Of a stretch of DNA of 64,000 nucleotides, positions 37,827 through 47,187 are shown piece by piece (within the stretch, counting starts at the first letter, position 1; the number at the start of each line of letters is the position of its first letter). The stretch comes from Microvenator marinus. Its GTDB lineage: Bacteria; Myxococcota_A; Bradymonadia; Bradymonadales; Bradymonadaceae. Position numbers and translations under genes: made by a program. The notes below the pieces were generated by a model. That model worked only from the letters and a program-made list of their open reading frames with translations, searched no databases and was not told where the DNA came from. The stretch is from the NCBI RefSeq assembly GCF_007993755.1, contig NZ_CP042467.1, positions 620,001 to 684,000 of the forward strand, written 5' to 3'.

Positions 37827-38258
37827 GTGTACAAGAATCCCTATCCCACCGTGGATGTGATCATTGAGAATAATGGGAAAGTCCTTCTCATCGAGCGCAA
37901 CAATGAGCCTCTTGGCTGGGCCTTGCCCGGTGGATTTGTAGACTATGGCGAGAGCGTAGAGTCCGCAGCACAACGAGAAGCTGTAGAAGAAACCTCGCTC
38001 GAAGTCGAACTCTTAGACCTCTTCTACGTCTACTCAAACCCATCGCGAGACCCGCGACAACACAATCTCAGCGTGGTTTTCCTCGCCAAATCGCTTACGC
38101 CGCTCGACGAAATGAAAGCCAGAGATGACGCACGAGACGTGCGATTTTTTGGCTTCAACGAGCTGCCTGCTCTCTGCTTCGACCACGCCCGTATCCTGCA
38201 GGACTATCAGGAGTTCCGGCGTAGCGGAAACAAACCAAGACCCGGTGAAGGCCGTTGA
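37827..38258 (+). CDS. NUDIX hydrolase
   Basis: A 143-residue protein with the full NUDIX box, GGFVDYGESVESAAQREAVEE, at about residues 35-55. It would hydrolyse a nucleoside diphosphate linked to another moiety, for example NADH, a sugar-nucleotide or an oxidised nucleotide; SNPSRDPRQHNLSVVF is like that of NadM-type or ADP-ribose hydrolases. The start GTG 37827 was chosen because GAGG lies six bases upstream; the longer upstream frame runs antisense through maf. It overlaps the next gene by 4 bases (TTGA). Confidence 0.88.
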   Translation: MYKNPYPTVDVIIENNGKVLLIERNNEPLGWALPGGFVDYGESVESAAQREAVEETSLEVELLDLFYVYSNPSRDPRQHNLSVVFLAKSLTPLDEMKARDDARDVRFFGFNELPALCFDHARILQDYQEFRRSGNKPRPGEGR

Positions 38259-40888
38259 AACTCATCGTTCTTCTAGCCCTCATTTGGCTCCTCCCGTCGA
38301 GCGTCCTGGCTCAGGAAACCCGTTTTTCCGAGAGTTTCGACGGTGTGCGTCCGTCAATCGAGGTCACACTTCAGCGCATTCCCAGGGAATCGGGTTGGCA
38401 AGCTCGCCTACTCGTTGGCTCTTCGGCTCGAGAAGCCGCATCTGCGCAGTTTCCGGAATGGGCCGGTGCACCCTACTACGATTACGACGTTGAGCTGCGC
38501 TCGCTCGGCGGCGTCAGTGTCTTACTTTTCGAAGCAATTCCGGCCACCGGTCGAGACGCCCCCGGCTCCGCGAGCTCATTCCAAGCGCTCTTTGCGCAGC
38601 GAGGACGCTCGTGGACACTTGTCACACAAACTCGTTATTCCCTTTTGGACGGCGGGATTCGTCTGGAATGGAGCGACAACGGCGAGCTCATTCGCAGAAC
38701 CCAAGATGCAGGGGCTTTCTGCGCCGCACCCTCCTTGAACGCGGGCTATCAACGCTTCATCCCTACGAGCCTGACCTTTTCGAGCGCCGTCGACACTGAC
38801 CTCATCGAGTCAAACGCCACAACTGAGGCCAACACCCTCGTACCCGACGCCCCATTTGAGCTCGAACCCTATAACTACTCCTTGTGGTACGCTGCGAGCT
38901 CGAACCAGCGCAATCCAGACGATTCGGTCACGGCGATTCGCCCCACCGAAGTCGGTGACCTAAACGGAAGCACAGCGTGGATCAGCGGGCGCCCCGGGGA
39001 AAATCGCGGCCAGTTCATCACCGCCAGACTCAATCCTGCCCTCAAACTCAAAGGGCTGAGAATTTTTCCGGGACACGGCGCCTCGGAGAGCGAATTTCGA
39101 AAGCATATGCGCCCCAAGAAATTGCTCATTTCCACGGACTCCGGCGGGTTCATCGCGAACCTACCCGAGGTGGACTACGACACGCTGACGAACCTCGGCG
39201 GAGTCCAGATTCGATTGCCCGAATCCGTGAGGTCGCGCTGCCTGAGCTTACTCGTTCTGGAGACATACCCGGCACTCGATCGGAGCGACCCATCGAGCTC
39301 GCGGACTATCGCGATCGCTGAAGCGACGCCGATGACTGAGCTTCACGGCATCCCAGCAGACGTGGCCGCTCTCGTTGTGGTCGAAATGCTCCTGAAACAA
39401 GACGACCCCGGCAACACCAGGCGACTCGCCCAGCTCACCTCACCTATCGGTCCCGAGCTCGCTAAAGTTCTAGACTCAGTCATCTCTCCGGGAAACGCTG
39501 AGGATATCGCCCTCGTCGCGCCGCTCTTGCGCTATCTGCCTGCCGAAGAGGCGGTTCCGATTCTCTTCGCGCTCTTTAGAACGCTACCCGCCGACCATTC
39601 TGCCTACCCACAGGTCAAACGCTCCATGGTCGCCAATGCGGAAATGTCGAGGAACTACCTTTCGTCTTTGCCACCGTCAGAGCTGGGGCCGGAGAAACGG
39701 ATCGATCTCATTCGAATGATTGGACGGGTTGGCACCGTGGTAGACATTCGGAACCTGATTGAAAACCTCGGTGAAGACGACAAGCAGCTGAGGCAAGAGA
39801 GAATTCGAGCGGTCGTTCGAGGCGGAGAAGAAGTATTGCCGGAACTATTCCGCTTCATCGCTACGAGCAAAGACGCTGAAGCTCGAAATGATGCCTTCCA
39901 GGCAACCTACTCTATCGCTCGCAAGAAGTATTATGCAGCACCCAGTCATGTCCCCGGCTCCGAAGTTTTGACTCAAGAGTTGAATCGCTCCGAGACAAGC
40001 CCCCGACAACGAATGCTCATTTTGACCACCCTGAAGCATATCGCCCCATCGGGTGGATTGGACGAACTAATCAAAATCTTGAAGTCTGCCCAGAACCCCT
40101 TGGAGAGACGAGAAGCGGCATCCTCGTTAGGGCACTACACCCAACGAGAAGCACGGGTCGCGCTTGAAGAGGCTCTTAGCGATCCCTCGCCGGACGTGCG
40201 GATTGAGGCAATTGTCTCGCTTTCAAAACGAGAAGACCTGAGCTTTTCGCAAGCTGCGATCTTGGATTTTGTAGACCAGGACCGATGGCCGGAGGCACAA
40301 ACCGCGGCGTTCGCTGCGCTCGCCACAATTGGAAGCGCCACCGCGATGAGTGTGCTCGAAGAAGAGCTTTTGGACGAACCCGCATCGGCGAGCGCGACAC
40401 GAGCAGCCGACGCCATTCGCCGAGCCGACCGTCCCATCAATGTATCGGTGGCGAGCAGTGTGATTTCTGCACCCGCCGTACCCTTCCTGACAAAGCGGCA
40501 CATCGTAGACGCGCTTGGAACCACCCCAGGCAATGAATCCTTTGGTGCGTTGACTCGAGTGGTGGACGCAAAATTCGAGGAACTCGACGAGAAGCGACAA
40601 GACAACCTTCGCACCCGAGCGATTCTCTCCATCGGTCGTCACGGCACGCCTCAGGCGCGTAAATTCCTCTTTGAACTGCTTGAGGACAAAGACCATCAAC
40701 TCTCAGCGCTTCGCGCACTCGCCTTCTTCCAAGATCCGGCGCTCATCGACGAGTTACGCGAGTTTCAACGGATCAATCCTGCGCTCGAAACCGAGATCCA
40801 AGACACCATCACAATGATTGAGCGAAGGCTTGACGTTGAAGGAATCAAATCGGCCTTTGAGGACGCGGAAGAATTTCTCAGTGAATAG
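38255..40888 (+). CDS. secreted HEAT-repeat protein
   Basis: The frame starts with TTG at 38255, overlapping the NUDIX stop, and begins with a signal peptide (KLIVLLALIWLLPSSVLAQ). Residues about 30-370 are beta-rich and include a discoidin-like segment with GLRIFPGHGASE. From about residue 400 to 860 the protein is a solenoid of HEAT-like helix pairs (LSDPSPDVRIEAIVSLSKR is a good example). Exported HEAT proteins usually act as binding scaffolds; the ligand here is unknown. The 3' end overlaps the convergent rhodanese-E1-like gene by 11 bp. Confidence 0.72.
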   Translation: MKLIVLLALIWLLPSSVLAQETRFSESFDGVRPSIEVTLQRIPRESGWQARLLVGSSAREAASAQFPEWAGAPYYDYDVELRSLGGVSVLLFEAIPATGRDAPGSASSFQALFAQRGRSWTLVTQTRYSLLDGGIRLEWSDNGELIRRTQDAGAFCAAPSLNAGYQRFIPTSLTFSSAVDTDLIESNATTEANTLVPDAPFELEPYNYSLWYAASSNQRNPDDSVTAIRPTEVGDLNGSTAWISGRPGENRGQFITARLNPALKLKGLRIFPGHGASESEFRKHMRPKKLLISTDSGGFIANLPEVDYDTLTNLGGVQIRLPESVRSRCLSLLVLETYPALDRSDPSSSRTIAIAEATPMTELHGIPADVAALVVVEMLLKQDDPGNTRRLAQLTSPIGPELAKVLDSVISPGNAEDIALVAPLLRYLPAEEAVPILFALFRTLPADHSAYPQVKRSMVANAEMSRNYLSSLPPSELGPEKRIDLIRMIGRVGTVVDIRNLIENLGEDDKQLRQERIRAVVRGGEEVLPELFRFIATSKDAEARNDAFQATYSIARKKYYAAPSHVPGSEVLTQELNRSETSPRQRMLILTTLKHIAPSGGLDELIKILKSAQNPLERREAASSLGHYTQREARVALEEALSDPSPDVRIEAIVSLSKREDLSFSQAAILDFVDQDRWPEAQTAAFAALATIGSATAMSVLEEELLDEPASASATRAADAIRRADRPINVSVASSVISAPAVPFLTKRHIVDALGTTPGNESFGALTRVVDAKFEELDEKRQDNLRTRAILSIGRHGTPQARKFLFELLEDKDHQLSALRALAFFQDPALIDELREFQRINPALETEIQDTITMIERRLDVEGIKSAFEDAEEFLSE

Positions 40889-41972
40889 ACGCACACACCG
40901 GGCATTCTGGATCACGCCCGATTTTCACTTCACGAAGCCTCGTGGTCTTGGCGTCGAACATCAGTAGACGCCCTATCAAAGGCTCCCCAAATCCAACGAC
41001 GAGCTTCAACGCCTCCAGAGCCTGAAGTAGCCCCACCACGCCCGGAACAACACCCAGAACCCCGGCCTCCTGACATGAAGGCGCCAACTCAGGCGGTGGT
41101 GGCTCGGGATAGAGACAACGGTAGCACGGCCCCTTCCCTGGAATGAAAGTCGTTGCCTGCCCCTCGAACCGATAGACCGACCCGTGTATCAACGGGATTC
41201 GATGACTGACGGCAGCATCATTCAAAATGTAGCGCGTGGAGAAATTATCGCCTCCATCGAGGATGGCATCCCAGCCGAGACCTAGAATCTCCGCCACGTT
41301 CGCGCCGTCGAGACGCGTCTGAAACTTCTCCACCTTCACGTCAGAATTTAGCGCTCGAATCGCGACTTCGGCAGAATCAACTTTGCGCATGCCGAGCCTA
41401 GACTCGTTGTGAATCACCTGGCGCTGAAGGTTGGACTTATCCACGATGTCTGAATCGATAACACCCAAACACCCAACGCCCGCTGCGGCGAGGTAAAGCC
41501 CGGCCGGGGAACCGAGTCCGCCAGCACCAAGCATGAGAATACGGGCGGATCTCAGCTTAGCCTGCCCCGCCTCCCCTACCTCGGGGATGCGCAAATGGCG
41601 CGAATACCTCACGCGTTCATCGGCCCCTAGCTGCACCGGAATCTCAATCTCGCGTCCTTCTGATTTCCATCGAGAAAACCCACCTTGCAGGACCGAGACA
41701 TTGGTGTAGCCGAGTTCCTTCAACGAAAGCGCAGCCAATGTAGATCTGGCATCTGTCGCGCAATAGAGCGCAATCGCGGCGTTTGCGGGGGCATGTGCCT
41801 CGATTCGCATCTCAATCACCCCTTTAGGAATGATAAGAGCTCCTGGAATCACTCCGTCGGCAGTCTCGTCTTGCTCTCGAATATCGATGACCAAACGACC
41901 ACCTGGGAGCTCCGCCGGCTCCACAAAGTTCAACTTAGTCTTGAGCTCTTCAATTTTCTGACGAATCGACAT
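40878..41972 (-). CDS. N-terminal rhodanese fused to ThiF/MoeB-type adenylyltransferase
   Basis: Residues about 1-105 are a rhodanese domain with active-site-like Cys71 in ALYCATDARS. Residues about 125-364 are an E1-like adenylating domain with GAGGLGS at about 149, the DNFSTRY segment, catalytic-type CQEAGVLGV and a two-CxxC zinc site (CYRC, CPVC). Such enzymes adenylate a ubiquitin-like carrier protein (MoaD, ThiS or similar) and pass sulfur to it, for molybdopterin, thiamine or tRNA thiolation. In the well-known MoeZ and Uba4 versions the rhodanese follows the E1 domain; here it precedes it. No carrier protein gene is next to it. Confidence 0.87.
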   Translation of the reverse strand: MSIRQKIEELKTKLNFVEPAELPGGRLVIDIREQDETADGVIPGALIIPKGVIEMRIEAHAPANAAIALYCATDARSTLAALSLKELGYTNVSVLQGGFSRWKSEGREIEIPVQLGADERVRYSRHLRIPEVGEAGQAKLRSARILMLGAGGLGSPAGLYLAAAGVGCLGVIDSDIVDKSNLQRQVIHNESRLGMRKVDSAEVAIRALNSDVKVEKFQTRLDGANVAEILGLGWDAILDGGDNFSTRYILNDAAVSHRIPLIHGSVYRFEGQATTFIPGKGPCYRCLYPEPPPPELAPSCQEAGVLGVVPGVVGLLQALEALKLVVGFGEPLIGRLLMFDAKTTRLREVKIGRDPECPVCASIH

Positions 41973-42086
41973 GGAACACCTCCGCCGCTACTTCTACTCT
42001 TTGGGCCCTTCTGGATTCAACCGTGGATCGACATTCACAAAAATCACTGCTAGAAGACCCACAAAACAGTTGTTAGGACTCAACAC

Positions 42087-42713
42087 ATGATCGATTTACG
42101 AACATTTACCTACATCGACATTCTGCAGCCCAAGCTCGCTGGCTTCCTCCAGACCGTGTCTGCTGGCTATCAACCCCTTGAGAGCCAGGCAGCACTCTTC
42201 GTCGAAGTCGCGCCCGGAATCTCGATCAATCAGGTGACCGATGTTTGCCTTAAAGCCACCTCCGTAGAGCCGGGAATGCAGGTGGTTGAGAGAGCCTTTG
42301 GTGTTTTGGAAGTCCACCACTTTGACCAAGGTCAAGTGCGAGCTGCCGGTGACGCGATTCTGCAATATTACGGAATCCAAGAGTCCGACCGACTCAAGCC
42401 TAGAATCCTCACAAACGAGATGATTACTGGCGTTGCGGGCCACCAATCCATGCTCATCAACCGTATGCGACACGGTGATTTGCTCGCCGAAGGTGAGACG
42501 CTCTACGTGATGGAGTGTCACCCAGCAGGCTATGCGATGATCGCGGCCAATGAGGCTGAAAAGGCGAGTCCAATCAATCTGCTTGAGATGATGTCGATCG
42601 GTGCTTACGGGCGCTTGTACCTTGGCGGATCCGAAGAAAACATCCGTGAAGCCGCACGCGCAGTGGTCGAGTGCCTCGAGTCCATCGACGGTCGAGCAAA
42701 TCCGGGCCGCTAA
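42087..42713 (+). CDS. tandem BMC-domain protein (shell-protein-like, BMC-T type)
   Basis: The 208-residue protein contains two copies of the bacterial microcompartment fold. The first, at about 32-98, runs AALFVEVAPGISINQV to an acidic GQVRAAGDAIL end. The second, about 128-200, runs YAMIAANEAEKASPINLLEM to GSEENIREAARAVVECLE. The alternation AALF..E...G...A.....K......L......G.....G....I..A matches BMC domains in both halves, and the length fits BMC-T proteins. Such proteins form trimeric plates with a central pore in microcompartment shells. No pentamer vertex protein and no aldehyde- or alcohol-metabolising cargo enzymes are nearby, so this is an orphan. The following unknown gene and SDR may be partners. 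Confidence 0.7.
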   Translation: MIDLRTFTYIDILQPKLAGFLQTVSAGYQPLESQAALFVEVAPGISINQVTDVCLKATSVEPGMQVVERAFGVLEVHHFDQGQVRAAGDAILQYYGIQESDRLKPRILTNEMITGVAGHQSMLINRMRHGDLLAEGETLYVMECHPAGYAMIAANEAEKASPINLLEMMSIGAYGRLYLGGSEENIREAARAVVECLESIDGRANPGR

Positions 42714-42783
42714 CGTGCAACGCCCGTTGACATCAAACATCTATTTAAGGCAAAACCCTTGACGCTCAGCGCAGGAGACGCCC

Positions 42784-43398
42784 GTGGCCAACGCAAATGT
42801 CATCGAAATCGAAACGTGCTTAAAAGAGGCACTCAAGTTTTGTGAAGAACACCAAGACCTGGAGTTCATCCGCTTCTATCATCCTCGCCTTGAGCGCGCG
42901 AAAAAGCAGTTCGAGGACGCCGTAAAAGCCTCTGACCTCCATTGGCTTCAGTGGCAAAAGGAGTCTCAAGAGGACAAAATCGTTTGGAAGCACATGGCCA
43001 ACGAATACCTCGCGGCGCAGCGTGCGTTGGTGAGACAAAACGCCGTCGGATATCCAAACGTCCGCGTCCGACACTGGGACGAAGAGGCGTTGCTTGGCTA
43101 TGTCGAAGAGATGATCGCGTATCTTGATGAACACAAGGCTGATATCGAAGACGCTGGCGTCATGTCCGAAAAGTTGCAGCGCCTTGTCGGAAAAGCGCTC
43201 AAAGAAAATAAGGACGAGAGCGAAGCGTTTAAGAATTATCAACGCTACGCCACACAACGCTCGAACGCCTTTGGTGTCATCGGTTCTGCGCTCTGGGAGT
43301 TTCGCGGCGCCATGCGTCGACATTACGGCAAACGAAACCCGACCTATCTGAGCATTCGATGGCCCATGACCCTCAACTCTGACGAAACTGTCCTTTGA
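42784..43398 (+). CDS. unknown helical protein next to the BMC gene
   Basis: A 204-residue, highly charged and almost entirely helical protein with conserved-looking aromatic pairs (FIRFYHPRLERAKKQFED, LHWLQWQKESQED, WHM-like WKHMANEYLAAQRALV). No signal peptide, membrane segment or recognised motif is present. The start is a GTG with AGGAG about seven bases upstream. It follows the BMC-like gene by 70 bp and is translationally coupled to the SDR downstream, which suggests the three act together. It might be a cargo, assembly or regulatory protein, but that is inference from position. Confidence 0.6.
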   Translation: MANANVIEIETCLKEALKFCEEHQDLEFIRFYHPRLERAKKQFEDAVKASDLHWLQWQKESQEDKIVWKHMANEYLAAQRALVRQNAVGYPNVRVRHWDEEALLGYVEEMIAYLDEHKADIEDAGVMSEKLQRLVGKALKENKDESEAFKNYQRYATQRSNAFGVIGSALWEFRGAMRRHYGKRNPTYLSIRWPMTLNSDETVL

Positions 43399-44024
43399 AA
43401 AAACGCGCCTGGATATCTGGCCACTCTCGAGGAATCGGGAGTGCGCTCTATCAACTTTTGGAATCACAGGGATGGATTGTCGGTGGAGGGTCTCGCTCCA
43501 CAGGCGTTGATATCACGGACCTTTCAAGTGTCGAGGCTTCGATCGACGAGTTCGCGAGAACCCATGGCGGCCTTGATGCCGTTGTCCATTGTGCCGCCAT
43601 GCTCGGGCCCAGGGCTGAGCTAAGTGATGTTTCAACCGAAGAAATGCGTACAGTTCTAGACGTCAACGTCTTAGGAACCTTTCACGTCATCAAGGCAGCG
43701 GGCCCGCGATTTACCGGCGCCGCCCAACTCTTGCTCCTCTCTTCATCTGTAGGCCGCCGTGGACGTGCAGGCTGGGGGCCTTATTCTGCCTCCAAACACG
43801 CACTTGAGGGATTGGCCGACACCATTGCCGAAGAGATGCCGCAAGTACGCGTGCTCTCATTAAATCCGGGTGGAACGGCCACAGATATGCGCGCGGAAGC
43901 CTACCCAGATGAAGACCCCAAAACCTTGCCCAGTGCCGAAGAAATCGCGAAGGTCATCTTCGACTTGATGAATGACGCGAGTCACAAATCCGGCTCGAAG
44001 CTCGATTGTCGCGATTTTCTCTAG
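43395..44024 (+). CDS. short-chain dehydrogenase/reductase
   Basis: A classical SDR of 209 residues. The nucleotide motif SGHSRGIG is near residue 8, catalytic-type Ser lies in LLLLSSSVG (about 116-118), and the pair Tyr130/Lys134 sits in YSASK. The aspartate after the second strand (GVDITD) together with GGSRSTG does not clearly decide between NADP and NAD. It oxidises or reduces an alcohol/ketone pair of unknown identity. The start is TTG 43395, overlapping the stop of the upstream helical protein. A short GC-rich segment and T-run (about 44028-44038) may act as a weak terminator. Confidence 0.88.
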   Translation: MKKRAWISGHSRGIGSALYQLLESQGWIVGGGSRSTGVDITDLSSVEASIDEFARTHGGLDAVVHCAAMLGPRAELSDVSTEEMRTVLDVNVLGTFHVIKAAGPRFTGAAQLLLLSSSVGRRGRAGWGPYSASKHALEGLADTIAEEMPQVRVLSLNPGGTATDMRAEAYPDEDPKTLPSAEEIAKVIFDLMNDASHKSGSKLDCRDFL

Positions 44025-44106
44025 GACGCGGCGGGCCTTTTAATTGATACGTGCACAATTGGCCGAAGTCGGTACAATCTAGTGTGATTAGTTCGATGCG
44101 GTAGAG

Positions 44107-46062
44107 ATGAGTCAGCTCAAAACACTTGGCCCCTACACTTTGCTGAGGCGTATCGCCGTCGGTGGCATGGCCGAGTTGTATCTTGCTAAGAAAACGGGCG
44201 GACTCGGTGGGTTTGAGAAGTTCTACGCTTTGAAGGCGATCCTGCCGCACCACATCGGCGATGAAGACCAAGAAAAGCTGATGATCGACGAGGCGCGGCT
44301 CACCTCGCAGCTTCGCCATGACAATATCATCACGGTCTTGGACCTCGACCGCGACCAGAACCGAATGTTCATGGTGATGGAATACGTGCGCGGCCATGAC
44401 CTCAGCGTCTTAGTCGACAAACTTCGTCACGCGCGTGGAATGCTCGCGTTGGAGATTGCAGCGTACGTCACGCGGGAGATTTGTGCGGGCCTGCATTACT
44501 TACACTCTCAAGTTGGGGCAGATGGCCAGCCGCTGAACCTCATTCACCGCGATGTATCGCCTCAAAACGTTCTTATCGGTATGGATGGAGATGTAAAACT
44601 CATCGATTTCGGCGTTGCAAAAGCTCGTGGCAAAGACCGAGTGGAAACCAAGACCGGTATCATCAAAGGGAAGCTCAAATATATGGCTCCCGAATACGCG
44701 ACCGGGAACCTCCAAGACGCTCGCAGTGATATCTTCGCCGCTGGTTTGATCCTCTACGAGCTGATTACCGGCTCACCGGCCTACGACGAGACGCAGGTCT
44801 CACCCGCGGAGTTTTTAGAGCGAATCAAATACGCTCGTGTTCCTCATCCCTCTGAGCTGCGCTCGGATATACCGGACGACTTGCAGAAGATCGTCGCAAA
44901 ATCATTGGCCTTGCATCCTGATAAGCGCTACCCAAGCGCGCTTGAGATGCAGCACGACCTCTCAATCTATCTCTCGCGAGTGGCCCCCCACTTCTCAAAG
45001 TCTCATTGCTCGGTCTATTTCCAAAGCGTTTTCCAACGTCTTGGAATCGAGCCCGAGCTGCCTTCAAACATAAGCGCTGACCGAAGTTCGCCGGCCAAAC
45101 GTCCCGAGCGTTCCATTGAACACGCCCTAGATGAACAAGGCCGCGTACAGCTCGTAGCGGAGGATCTTGCGCAAGCCGTCGAGAAGACCGGTGAGCTGCA
45201 GATCCCCATGGGTCATGATTTAGAGCCGACCTCGCAACTTCAAGCACTCGCCCGTGATCCGAGTGCACCGAGAATTGTCACGCTATCCAAATTTACGGAG
45301 CTCTACAAAAGCCCTGATGAAAGCGGTATCGCGGCCGTTGAACCACGAGAGATCAAAGTAGAATTTGAGCCAATTCCGGTGAAGATCGAGACGGCGGAAC
45401 TCGCACCTTTGGAACCCATCTCTCATGAAGATGAGTTCGACTATGAAGATGCCGAGACCGGTCGCCTTCCGGCGGATGCGTTGAATTTCGACGACGGTTT
45501 TGACCATACGGATCGACTTAGCCCTCCTCCAACAGAGCCCGTTAGCCGAGTTCAACCCAGCGCAATACCCGTGGCGAAAATCCCTATTAGGCCGCCGCAG
45601 AAAGAGCAAAAGCCCGCCCAATCTGGATTCAATAGTCTCGGCGCTCAGGGTAATTTTTCAGCTGCGCCTCAACCGTCCACCACTGGAAACCAGCCCTTCG
45701 GGTTTGCCTCGGGCGGCTCTGGAGCATTTCAGTCCCCACCGCCGGCAGCTAGCCCGTTTCAACCTCCGACAACCACCGGCTTCCAGCCCACCGGTTCAGG
45801 ACAGTTCAATCCAAACCCTTCGACAACAGGCGAGTTTCAACAGGCACAGCCTGAAAAGTCGGAAGATGAAAAACGGGCGGAAACGCTACTGAGTAAGCAG
45901 CTCGAGGGCGTCAAGCAAGGCACTCACCGCCCATTTCGCATCACCGATGCAGATGTTGAGGAGTTCGAGAAGCCGAACATCCACAGCCGAAAACTCAAGA
46001 GTATGATCGCGCTCATGATCCTCGTCATCGTTGCTGGAATCACCCTTATGATTCTGGTCTAG
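44107..46062 (+). CDS. Ser/Thr protein kinase, tail-anchored
   Basis: Residues about 10-290 are an eukaryotic-type kinase domain: gly-loop IAVGGMAELYLAKK, catalytic loop LIHRDVSPQNVLI, DFGVAKA and MAPEYA. Residues about 330-610 are a disordered linker rich in Pro, Gln and Thr. The last 20 residues (MIALMILVIVAGITLMIL) form one membrane helix, so the kinase faces the cytoplasm. This layout is standard for myxobacterial STPKs. It lies 8 bp before ruvC and may be in one operon with the ruvCAB genes, an unusual neighbourhood. Substrates are unknown. Confidence 0.9.
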   Translation: MSQLKTLGPYTLLRRIAVGGMAELYLAKKTGGLGGFEKFYALKAILPHHIGDEDQEKLMIDEARLTSQLRHDNIITVLDLDRDQNRMFMVMEYVRGHDLSVLVDKLRHARGMLALEIAAYVTREICAGLHYLHSQVGADGQPLNLIHRDVSPQNVLIGMDGDVKLIDFGVAKARGKDRVETKTGIIKGKLKYMAPEYATGNLQDARSDIFAAGLILYELITGSPAYDETQVSPAEFLERIKYARVPHPSELRSDIPDDLQKIVAKSLALHPDKRYPSALEMQHDLSIYLSRVAPHFSKSHCSVYFQSVFQRLGIEPELPSNISADRSSPAKRPERSIEHALDEQGRVQLVAEDLAQAVEKTGELQIPMGHDLEPTSQLQALARDPSAPRIVTLSKFTELYKSPDESGIAAVEPREIKVEFEPIPVKIETAELAPLEPISHEDEFDYEDAETGRLPADALNFDDGFDHTDRLSPPPTEPVSRVQPSAIPVAKIPIRPPQKEQKPAQSGFNSLGAQGNFSAAPQPSTTGNQPFGFASGGSGAFQSPPPAASPFQPPTTTGFQPTGSGQFNPNPSTTGEFQQAQPEKSEDEKRAETLLSKQLEGVKQGTHRPFRITDADVEEFEKPNIHSRKLKSMIALMILVIVAGITLMILV

Positions 46063-46070
46063 GGGACGTC

Positions 46071-46580
46071 ATGCGCGTGATTGGAATTGACCCTGGAAGC
46101 CGCTACACCGGGTTCGGTGTGGTGGAAAAAGTTGGCCAAGAGTTGAAGCACGTGGCCAGCGGACGCATCAACGCATCAGCGCGCACGCTGAGTTTCGGAG
46201 CCAGACTAAGCCTGATCTACGCGGGCCTCGACGATGTCATCGCCGAGTATCTGCCGGAGCACTCAGCGATCGAGTCCATCTTTGCGGCCAAAAACGTCTC
46301 ATCCACCATCAAACTCGGTCAAGCACGCGGTGTAGCGTTGCTGGTCTTAGAACACCGCGGCCTCTCTCCTACCGAGTACTCCCCTGCGGAAGTGAAAAAC
46401 AATGTCACTGGACACGGTAGAGCCTCGAAGGCTTCCGTTGACATTATGATCCGAAGGCTCCTAAAACTGCCTGATGAGGCCAATATCAGCGAGGACGCTG
46501 CTGATGCGCTCGCCGTTGCGTTGTGCCATTGCCAGCTCATCGGCTTCAAACAAAAGCTGGAATCGCCAAACCGGAGCTAA
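46071..46580 (+). CDS. ruvC: Holliday junction resolvase RuvC
   Basis: RuvC cuts Holliday junctions symmetrically as part of RuvABC. The protein is 169 residues, starts MRVIGIDPGSRYTGFG with the first catalytic Asp, has the second acidic residue in AIESIFAAKN and the C-terminal pair DAADALAVALCH. It starts 8 bp after the kinase gene and ends 3 bp before ruvA, so the three ruv genes are likely one transcript. Confidence 0.96.
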   Translation: MRVIGIDPGSRYTGFGVVEKVGQELKHVASGRINASARTLSFGARLSLIYAGLDDVIAEYLPEHSAIESIFAAKNVSSTIKLGQARGVALLVLEHRGLSPTEYSPAEVKNNVTGHGRASKASVDIMIRRLLKLPDEANISEDAADALAVALCHCQLIGFKQKLESPNRS

Positions 46581-46583
46581 CCC

Positions 46584-47186
46584 TTGATTGCACGTCTAAC
46601 AGGACATATCACCGACGAGGCCCTGGACCATTTTGTGGTCGATGTAAATGGGGTCGGCTATCTGGTGCATTGCCCGATCGGCACAGCCCAGCGAGCCAAA
46701 CGCCTTGAAGATGGCCGCTCGACCCTCATCATTCACACCGTGGTTCGTGAGGATGCATTCTTGCTCTACGGGTTCGCCAACCAAACCGAACGCGAGATTT
46801 TCCTAAAAATCATCGCGATTTCCGGTGTCGGACCCAAGCTCGCAAGCGCCATACTTAGCGATATGGACGTCAATGAAATCCTACAAACGGTGCAGTCCGA
46901 GAATGTACAACGGCTGACCAAGGTCAGTGGCGTAGGAAAGAAGACCGCACAACGGCTCATCTTGGAACTCAAAGGGTCACTGCAAAATTGGGCACCCGAA
47001 GATAACGTGGCGCCAAAACCCAAGGCGGCGGCCTCCCGGCTCGAGGACGACCTCAAGTCGGCTTTGTTGAATTTGGGCTATAAGCCTCTTTTGGTCGATG
47101 ATGTGGTCGACAAACTCAGTCCAATACCTGAAGATATGAACAGTATTGAGCCGTTGATTCGACAAGCTCTGAAGCTCCTTCAATAA
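46584..47186 (+). CDS. ruvA: Holliday junction branch migration protein RuvA
   Basis: RuvA binds Holliday junctions and loads the RuvB motor. From the TTG start at 46584 it reads [28 protein letters not shown], the OB-fold of RuvA; two helix-hairpin-helix segments follow ([22 protein letters not shown]) and the C-terminal RuvB-contacting domain closes the chain. Length is 200, normal. It ends 1 bp before ruvB. Confidence 0.95.
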   Translation: MIARLTGHITDEALDHFVVDVNGVGYLVHCPIGTAQRAKRLEDGRSTLIIHTVVREDAFLLYGFANQTEREIFLKIIAISGVGPKLASAILSDMDVNEILQTVQSENVQRLTKVSGVGKKTAQRLILELKGSLQNWAPEDNVAPKPKAAASRLEDDLKSALLNLGYKPLLVDDVVDKLSPIPEDMNSIEPLIRQALKLLQ

Positions 47187-47187
47187 G

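Noticed and set aside
42725-42745. Promoter TTGACA upstream of the helical-protein gene at 42784
   Set aside because: The only -10-like word (TATTTA) is 9 bp away, too close for a normal promoter.
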